From the NCBI RefSeq assembly GCF_027579695.1, contig NC_083572.1, positions 18,638,421 through 18,702,420 of the forward strand: DNA of 64,000 nucleotides, written 5' to 3'. A model generated the notes under the pieces. That model ran no database searches, had not been told where the DNA came from, and saw nothing but the letters and a program-made list of their open reading frames with translations. Positions 46,801 to 55,800 of this stretch are shown here, in pieces. The DNA is from Neoarius graeffei. Taxonomy: Eukaryota; Chordata; Actinopteri; Siluriformes; Ariidae. Made by a program: the position numbers and the translations under genes. Within the stretch, counting starts at the first letter, position 1. Each line of letters opens with the position of its first letter.

Positions 46801-49800
46801 TGGCGTTCAGCGGGAGCGTTTGACCATCGATTACTCTCACTTGGTCAAACGCATGCCGCAGAGTCTCGTCTCGCGACTGCTCCAATGGGAAATCCGCGAG
46901 GGATTCCCCAATAGAGAGAGGAGGAGCCGGTGGCTCCTCACCCTGACGCGGAGATGACGTAGACGGCTCTGCGACAGCTGCTCCCGCCAAAACGACACCG
47001 GGACCTCCCCCTGTCAACTGGCAGGACCCACTCTCTACTAGGCGCGTCATTAAACCCCGAAATCCCGGCCAATCAGTCCCCAAAATTAACGAGTGGGTAA
47101 GGCGAGGATTAACCGCCGCCTTCACTATAAATTTTTCCCCTCTGAAAATAATATGGACCGACACCAAAGGGTAGCTGTGAACATCCCCGTGCACACACAA
47201 AACCTTCACCCCTTGTGCTCCCCCCAATGCCTCGTTTTGAACCAGGCTTTGGCGAATTGAGGTCTGATTACAACCAGAATCCACCAATGCCTGATATGTA
47301 GCCCCTTGGATACTCACCGGTATGCGATACGCTCCGGCCCGATCGAGGGCGGCCTCTGGCGCGTCGGGGATCCGAACCACCGCGCCCACTTCCATTGCTG
47401 TGCACTGCTGTTGAAGGTGGTCCGGTTCCCCGCAGCGCCAGCAAACCGGCCCGGGCTTCCCCTCTGCACCGGTGCTCTGGGGCTCACTCACCTGAGGTGG
47501 GGGAGAGACAGACACAGAAGGGAGAAACGGGAGGGCACCGCGGGTGCGGCGGGCCGGCAGGGGTGGTGCCGGCCCCCGCCTCCGCGGTGGGGGAATGGGG
47601 CGAGGACGGGACACAGAAGGAGGGGAGAGAGAGAGAGAAAGAGAAGAGGAGAGAAGAGATGTCGACATCTGCTGTCCTGCCGCCGAGACAGCCGCCAGAT
47701 GATCCTCCGCCAGCTCGACTGCCTGATCCAGCGACGCCGGGCGGTGGCACTGGACCCACTCCGCGGCTCCTGCTGGTAAGCGGGCGATGAACTGTTCCAG
47801 TACCACCTGATCGATGATTCCCTCGGCGTCGCGATCTTCGGCCCTCAGCCACCGCCAGCAGGCGTCCCGGAGCTGCTGGCCGAACGCGAACGGGCTGCCG
47901 ACTTCCTCCATCCGCAGCGCGCGGAAGCGCTGGCGCTGCTGCTCCGGCGTGCGCCCCACGCGCTGAAGGACAGCCCGACGAAGGTCGGCGTAGGCCAGCC
48001 GGCGATCGGCGGGGAGCTGTAGTGCAGCCAGCTGCGCCTCTCCCGTCAGGAGGGGGAGGAGGCGCGCCGCGCGCTGCTCCATCGGCCACCCCGAGGCTTC
48101 AGCGACCTGCTCGAATAACGTGAAGAAAGCCTCGGGGTCATCCTGCGGGCCCATCTTAGTTAAGGTGAGGGGAGACGGGCCCGCGGCCGGAGCGCTGGTG
48201 GGCCCCGCCGACGCGAGGAGACGCCGGAACGCCTTGCGATCTTCTTGCTGGGCCAGCACCAGGGCATCGAAGCGCCGCTCTTGTTCCTTTCGGAGTGTGA
48301 CGAGCGCCTGGTGCTGGCTTTGCTGAGCCGTGGCGAGGGCGTGGACCAGGTCGGTGAACGGGGAGGATTCCATGGGGCTGCTGGGTTGGTGCTCCATTCT
48401 CCTGGGTTTCGGCACCACTGTAGCTTTCCCTAGGTGTGGGTGGAGCACAGAGGACGGCAGGACAGAGATCAGGTTCAACAAATAGTTTTATTGCTCCACT
48501 TTTCAGGGAACACAATATGTTTCACACAGACACACGCACACACACACATCAGGTGTCTGGTTTGGGAGAGATCTCCTCTGCTCTCGCTCTCCCTCCCTAA
48601 ATAGGGCGCGGTCCCTGGGAAGACACACAAACACAGGTTAATTGCTCTCAGGTGAAGTGATTCTGCCACTTACCTTCCCTGACTCCGCCCTCCTGTCACA
48701 GACCGGTGCTTGACCACGCCCCTGCTGCCACACATATATAGAGAAAAAAGCAGTGGACCCAAGACAGAACCTTGTGGAACACCAAACTTTACCTCGGTAC
48801 GTCTAGAAATATCACCATTTATATCAACATACTGATAACGATCAGTTAGATAAGACCTGAGCCAGGAGAGGGCCATTCCCTTAACTCCCACAACATTTTC
48901 TAGTCTATCCAGAAGAATGGAATGATCAATGGTATCAAATGCTGCACTAAGGTCAAGCAACACAAGTAGCGAGACACAGCCCTGATGAGACACCAACAGT
49001 AGGTCGTTTACTACTTTAACCAGTGCTGTCTCTGTGCTATGATGAGGTCTAAATCCTGACTGATACATTTCATGGATGTTATTCCTATGTAAAATATGAG
49101 CATAACTGCTGTGCCACAGCTTTTTCAAGGATATTGGCGATAAAGGGGAGGTTTGATATTGGCCGATAATTGGACAGCTGACAGGGATCAAGGTCAGGTG
49201 TTTTAATCAGGAGTTTGATAACTGCTAGTTTAAAGGATTTGGGTACATAGCCAATCATAAGAGAAGAATTTATTATTTTTAGAAGCGGTTCAATTACTCC
49301 AGGCATTATCTGTTTGAATAGATGTGTAGGTAAGGGATCTAGTACGCAAGTTGAGGCTTTTGATGTAGAGATTAATGAAAGTAATTCAGTTTCTTTTAGG
49401 GGAGTAAAACATTCTAACTGATGATCTGATACAGTTATATAGTTAACTACAAGGTCACTTTCATTGTCTGACCTTAAATTAGTAGTTTGAATTTTTTGTC
49501 GGATATTCTCAATTTTGTCATTAAAAAAATTCATGAAGTCGTTGCTACTACATACTGCAGGTGTGCATGTGTCGATAGTGGACTTATTCCTGGTTAATTT
49601 TGCTACAGTATTAAATAGGAATCTAGGATTATTTTTGTTATCTTTTATTAGGGAGGAGAAATATGTTGATCTCGCAGCACTAAGAGCTTTTCTATACTTC
49701 AGGAAGCTCTCCTTCCAAGCTAATTTGAACACTACCAATTTTGTTTGACGCCACTTACGTTCCAATTTTCGAGTGGTCTGTTTTAATGTGCGAGTGTCAT

Positions 49801-52800
49801 CATTATACCAGGGTGCTAATTTTTTGTCTCTGACCATTTTCCTTTTTAGAGGAGCTACATTATCTAAAGTATGGCGGAATGTTGACTCTAAGCATTCAGT
49901 TGCCTGATCAAGTTCTGCAGGGGCTGACAGTGACCCAATCAAAGTTGACAGCTCTGGGAGATCATTTATAAAGCTCTGTGCAGTAGTTGACGTGAAAGTA
50001 CGTTTAATACAGTAGCGTGGTGAGGTGCATATATTATTACTCAGACATAGTTTGAATGAGATGAGATAATGATCTGAGATAACTTCAGACTGTGGAAGTA
50101 TGACTATATTGTCTACGTTTAATCTGAATGTTAGTATTAGATCAAGGGTGTGACCACCATTATGGGTCAGTCCTATGACATTCTGCTTAATCCTGACTGA
50201 ATCTAAGATGGACACAAACGCTGTTTTTAAAGGGTCTTCTGGGTTATCGAAGTGAATATTAAAATCTCCGACAACTAAAGCTTTGTCTAAGGAAATAACC
50301 AGATCTGAGATAAAATCTGCAAATTCAGAAAGAAACTCAGAATATGGCCCCGGGGGCCTGTAAATAATAAGCAATGGAATTAACTGGGTAGACTTATTTT
50401 TCGAGGCTACATACATTATATGAGTATGAATAACTTCAAATGTATTAAATTTATAACCAGGTTTTTGTGTTACACCTAGATAATCGTTATAAATAACCGC
50501 GACGCCTCCTCCTCTGCCAGTTAGATGAGGCTGGTGTATATAACTGTATCCAGGAGGACTCGCTTCATTTAATGCTATATATTCATTTGGCTTAATCCAT
50601 GTTTCAATTAAACAAAGTACATTAAACTCCTGATCAGTAATGAGTTCATTAACCATTAGCTCTTTAGATGTAAGAGATCTAATATTTAATAGCCCCACCT
50701 TTAGATCAAAGGTGCTGGCAGCAGCTGTACAGTCAGTATGATCTAATTTTATATTGATTAGGTTACTGGAACAAACTCTCTGAAAATTTCTACCTTTTTG
50801 TTGAGCTCAGGGAACAGACACAGTCTCAATGTAGTGGACCCTGAGTGACGACTCTGTGCAGCTAGCAGACAGTCGGTTTAGCCTGTTCGTCTGCTCCCTG
50901 GCCTTGGCTCTGGATTGTCAGAAATTAACTAGGCCTGTTCTGAGACTATGACCTATGCTGCAGGAAATGAGAGCAGCACCTTCCCGAGTGGGATGGATAC
51001 CGTCCCGCCCTAACAGGCCAGCAGTGCCCTCAAAATTAGCCCAATTATCTATAAAGCCCACACTGTTTTCAGAGCACCACCTGGACAGCCAGCAGTTCAG
51101 CGACCATAACCTGCTGTAAGCTACATCGCCACGCCGCATTGGGATGGGGCCAGAGCATACTACCGCATTGGACATCGCCTTCGCTAATTTAAACACCTCT
51201 ACAAAGTTACTCTTAGTAACCTCAGACTGACGAAGGCGTATATCATTAGCTCCTGCATGGATAACTATCTTTGAGAACCTGTGCTTGCCTAGGACCCTAA
51301 GATTACCTGCTATGTCCGGCACCTTGGCTCCCGGTATACACCTGACTAAAGCTGCTGGTGCCCCTAAAGGCTGAGCTAATTTCACATGCCGTATGATAGA
51401 GTCCCCTATAACCAGAGCTCTTTCAGGTTTCTCAGTGGGTGCATCACTAAGGAGAGCAAACCTGTCCGGCACATGACGTGGAGAGGAGTGGTGCTCCCGT
51501 GGGCGAGCCTCAGCGGTAGCTTTGGCTCTACGCTTATGCCGCCGAGCCGTCACCCATTTGCCCCGCTGTAAGGGCTCTAATGCCGGAGTTGGGGGATTAC
51601 TAACTCCACCTAGGGCATCCAGACTTTCCCCTACAGAAACTACACTGTTCTCACGCTCACTAACCTGCTCTAAAGCCTGGACACGCGCTTCTAGCACTGT
51701 AATCTTCTCCGTCAGAGAGCTAACTAATCTGCACTTATCACAAATAAAGCTAATAAAGCTATCGCTAGTGACGGAGGAAGAATGACTAAACATCCTGCAC
51801 TCAGCACACTGAACAAGCTGAAGGTGTGCCATGATGAAAAGATTCACGTACCTTAAACGAAGATCTGTTGATATTAAAGCAGATCCGATGTGGATGGCCT
51901 CCGCTTGTGGTCTTTACACAGGAGGAGAGAAAAAGAAAGCTTCTGGTCTCGGCATTCTTCCGAAAAAAGAAAGAGAAAAACCGGGGGAAAAAAAATGGAA
52001 AAAGGAAAGCGAAAAGTGAAAAGTACAAAAATGAAAGCGACAGTACAAAAAAATTGTGAGGGGGGAGGGGGGGCACTGTTGTTTATTTGCTCTCTGAGGG
52101 GGGGGGCTGACTCTCCCACACTTTGAAAACCCCTGTTCTAACCCATTACCTGATCTGCAGTTTTAAGAGTCATACTCACCCACATTCAAAGCTTTTGGAG
52201 GAAATAAAGTAAAATCTTGATTAATCCACTAAAACTTGAAATATAAATTTATTTAAAGAAATGAAACTGAAAGAAAACGAGTTGGGCATGATCACGTTGT
52301 GAATGAAAGCAAACTGTAAGTGAGTTCGGCACTGTCATAAAATTCCCCCAAAATATTTAACGACATTTGTGATTGTTAACGTGTACCATACAAAAGAGAA
52401 ATACAATAAATGTCAGAATAAAATGAAAATTCACCACAGGTATTTATTTTATTGAGGCACTTGATAGCCCTTTCTCCGATTTTGATTAATTCAGGGTCTA
52501 ATAATCTATAATTAGATATTATAACATGGTTATTTTTACACACGCACCTGCTGTACCCGGCTTCCCCAGAATTTCGTAAACCGGCTCACTGAGGGAATTG
52601 AACTCATTTTGTTGGAACTTTATTGATGTAACGCTTGAATAATTACTATAAAAAGTGGTGATTTTCAACAATCCCTAAAAGATATAAAAGAATAAGGTAT
52701 CATTACTATATTGTCTGGAGCGATTACATGCAATACTCTGAGTAATTTTCTTTCGTCTTAAACCAAATTCGATCGGCCTGTATGTAGAAAATGTGACAAA

Positions 52801-55800
52801 ATATGTAGACGACTTTTACTATTTATGTAAACTGTGTATTACTATTATTTAACTCATATTTGAGATTTGATTGCATCTTTAAGGTCTTCAAGGAGTTTGG
52901 CCTTATCATGTAGCCTTAGTGGCGAGCCAGCGAGTGTAAATAATCTGCACATGAACACATGACACTGTTAAAGTCACTTCAGCATGTCTCTTACAATCAT
53001 TTACCCCGCCATGGGCAATGCTAAAGTCACTGTTACAAACAGTACAGCGCGCAACACCGTCATTATTTTACCTCTATTAGGTAAGAGGACACTTTCGTGT
53101 AGGTGAAGTGGGTTTTGTATTTTGTTTTTTTGGGCACTCTGTCATGATGCTCCTGGATACATTGAACTGATAGACTCTCGCTTTGGGAGAGAAGGCGTAA
53201 AGCCCCGCCCACACAGAACACTGATTGGTCTACTTAACAAGACGGCGCAATCAGGATGTGCTCTCTCTCTCGTATGCGTGTGCCCGCTGTCACTCGAGAT
53301 TCCGGGATATTGTATGTAATTTGCGGGCGTCAGGGAGCCGCTATCTGAGAGACTCCTGGCACTTCCGGGAGAGCTGGAAACAATTCAGCTTGTCCCGTTG
53401 AACAAACAGATGTCCAGACCAAACGATTCCTTGTCACATACAGTCGGACTAGCATTAATGTCAAGCCCTGCTTTCCACCAACGCCAGTAGATTCAGGCTG
53501 ATATTATTTATAGACTGCCAACTTTGTTGGAGGAGGTTATGTTTTCGCCTCCGTTTGTTTGTCTGTCTGTTCCCAACATCACGCAAAAAGTAGGGAATGG
53601 ATTTTAATGAAATTGTGAGGAAAGGTGGGCCAAGGAACAATTGATTACATTTTGATGCAAATCCGGATATGTGGCTCTACCGAGTGCCCTTCTAGTTATT
53701 TTTGAGCTGAATGAAACTCAAATTGAAGTGACCAGTCAAACAGGCTAAAACTATAAGAACAGCTTTGATGGGGATGAGTTGTGATTTCTACCACTCTTAA
53801 CAAAAATAAAAATGTACTTAATGAACCTTAAATCATTCCATTAAAAATGCCGGTATTACTTTTAGCAGTGTGAGAGAATTATGATCTTGGAACTAGACTT
53901 TAAAGGAGAACTGAAGTCTTTTTAAACTTGCTTTATTTCTTAATTAACGTGTTATTCAATTACGTTTTCAGTTTTAGTAACCTTATATCGTGATTCATAT
54001 TGGCAACTAATTGCAATTAAATATTAGACTTATTGGCCTATTCAGTTTTTAGCCATGTTGAATTTAGTTAATTTGGTCCACAGCAGGCGTCACTTATCCG
54101 CACAATCTTCACGAGACTTGTGCGAGACTTCGAAACGTGAAGTGTCAGCCAGGTGTCAGTGCCGCCATTTTGAAAACTATTTTCCAAATGAAATATTGCA
54201 CAAAAATTAGTTTAAATGACGATTACTGCCTACTTTTTTCAAACTTTCCTGATTGCTATCAAAACGAACAACCTCTGGCATTCGAAAGAGGGCACGCACG
54301 TCTTTTGACAACGTTGGCAGATGTCAGTCACTTTGACTTCTGCTGTACGTTTTACTTCTGTCCTATGATGTCTCGCACAGGTCTCAATAAATCTTGTTTA
54401 TGGCCATTGCTTTGACATATGGACTGATATATTACATAGCATATTTCAAACATTCATAACTTGCTATAGCAGTGAAAAATAGCTATCAAAAATGCATTCC
54501 TATATTGAATAAAATGAGAAATGATAATAAAAAATTTGCCTTCAGTTCTCCTTTAAATTGAGTTGATACGTTTCCACAGAGAGGAGCCTTCATATGGCAG
54601 GCAGCTGCGGGAACTGATCTGCTTGGAGCAGGACATCTTTACAATGCTGGCCGCACAGAAAAAACTCTACGTCCACAAAACTCAGCACTTCTGGAGCCAG
54701 ATTAAATCAGCAGGGTATGCACAGAAGCGCATTCTAATTGTGATTATTCCTCCATTTCAAACTAGATCATTTCAGTCACTTCATGTGACCAGTACCTATT
54801 TTGATTGACAGCTCAGCAATATATGCCAGTCGTTTGTACCTGAACCAATATAATGAGACACATCCTGAAAGACTGGCCAGTAACCAAGAAGGAGGCCCAA
54901 AAATAATAGGTATTATTATTATTATTATTATTAATAATAATAATAATAAATATAAACCTGTGTGGATGTGTTTTATGAAAATGAATAATACTTTCCACCT
55001 ACAGGGAACGTATACATCCATCCGACAGCTAATATTGACTCCACGGCTGTTGTAAGTATATTACAACAGTCTTCAAGCATCATATTGAAGAGTGTCAAAG
55101 GAGTATGATGTTACTGTATAACCGTTTTAATACCTCTTCAGCTGGGCCCTAATGTCTCGATAGGGAAAGGTGTAATAATCGGCGCAGGAGTTCGACTGAG
55201 AGAATCAATCGTCCTACATGGTGCAACACTGCAGGTACAGAAGCGGAGTGTCCCTTAGCTACGGAGTGTACATTATATCCGCCATTTGATTTGTTTGATC
55301 ACTTTTGTGTTGTCCTGCTGTTCTGTTTCGCTCACACATTTCCACAGCTTTTGCACTGTTACAGTTCCCAAAAGAGATGACTGAGGGAAATTACAGTGGT
55401 GCTTGAAAGTTTGTGAACCCTTTAGAATTTTCTATATTTCTGCATAAATATGACCTAAAACATCATCAGATTTTCAAAGAAGTCCTAAAAGTAGATAAAG
55501 AGAACCCAGTTAAACAAATGAACCAAAAATATTATACTTGGTCATTTATTTATTAAGGAAAATGATCCAATATTACATATCCATGAGTGGTAAAAGTATG
55601 TGAACCTTTGCTTTCAGTATCTGGTGTGACCCCCTTGTGCAGCAATAACTGCAACTAAACATTTCCGGTAACTGTTGATCGGCTTGGAGGAATTTTAGCC
55701 CATTCCTCCATACAGAACAGCTTCAACTCTGGGATGTTGGTGGGTTTCCTCACATGAACTGCTTGCTTCAGGTCCTTCCACAACATTTAGATTGGATTAA

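Larger units (their letters stand above)
43789..48732 (-). mobile_element. Gmr1-type Ty3/gypsy LTR retrotransposon, complete
   Basis: Two 314-bp LTRs (43789-44102 and 48419-48732), each bounded by TG and CA, flank a 4.3-kb interior. A 5-bp duplication CATAT lies at 43784-43788 and 48733-48737. The LTRs differ at three positions, all CpG-type transitions. The primer-binding site TGGTGCCGAAACCCAGG (48417-48401) matches the tRNA-Phe 3' end. The domain order gag-protease-integrase-RT-RNase H marks it as Gmr1-like. It is inserted in the reverse transcriptase of a LINE. Confidence 0.96.
41615..52050 (-). mobile_element. Near full-length CR1/L2-like LINE, split by Gmr1-type element
   Basis: The 5' end is near 52050 and the 3' tail (CAAGTCAAGTCAAGTTTATT on the plus strand) near 41615. 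After removing the 4.95-kb LTR insertion it is about 5.5 kb, the full size for the clade. It has ORF1 with zinc-finger and esterase motifs, ORF2 with endonuclease and reverse transcriptase, and a 1.2-kb 3' UTR present as separate truncated copies at 1688 and 12278. Termini are approximate because no duplication was resolved. Confidence 0.88.
39091..52135 (+). mobile_element. Inner hAT element with BED-finger remnant, split by insertions
   Basis: Ends CAGGGCTTTTCAAAGTGTGG and (reversed) CAGGGGTTTTCAAAGTGTGG, with 8-bp flanks TCCTAACC (39083-39090) and TTCTAACC (52136-52143), one mismatch. Remnants of its transposase start read on the plus strand: [17 protein letters not shown] near 39230, then, after an inserted element, [20 protein letters not shown] and [15 protein letters not shown] at 41418-41522. 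The insertions are the element at 39310-41395 and the LINE at 41615-52050. Confidence 0.88.
38816..53470. mobile_element. Outer hAT-like element, 14.65 kb with nested inserts
   Basis: Ends CAGGGCTTGACATTAA (38816) and (reversed) CAGGGCTTGACATTAA (53470) match exactly over 16 bp. They are flanked by CTTTC at 38811-38815 and 53471-53475. A 5-bp rather than 8-bp duplication is unusual for hAT, so the superfamily call is provisional. Own sequence is only about 1.6 kb; the rest is the nested element at 39091-52135. No transposase remnant is seen in its own sequence. Confidence 0.8.

Noticed and set aside
51831..52126. Overlapping short frames in the LINE 5' region
   Set aside because: They arise from lysine/phenylalanine-rich purine tracts in the 5' UTR.
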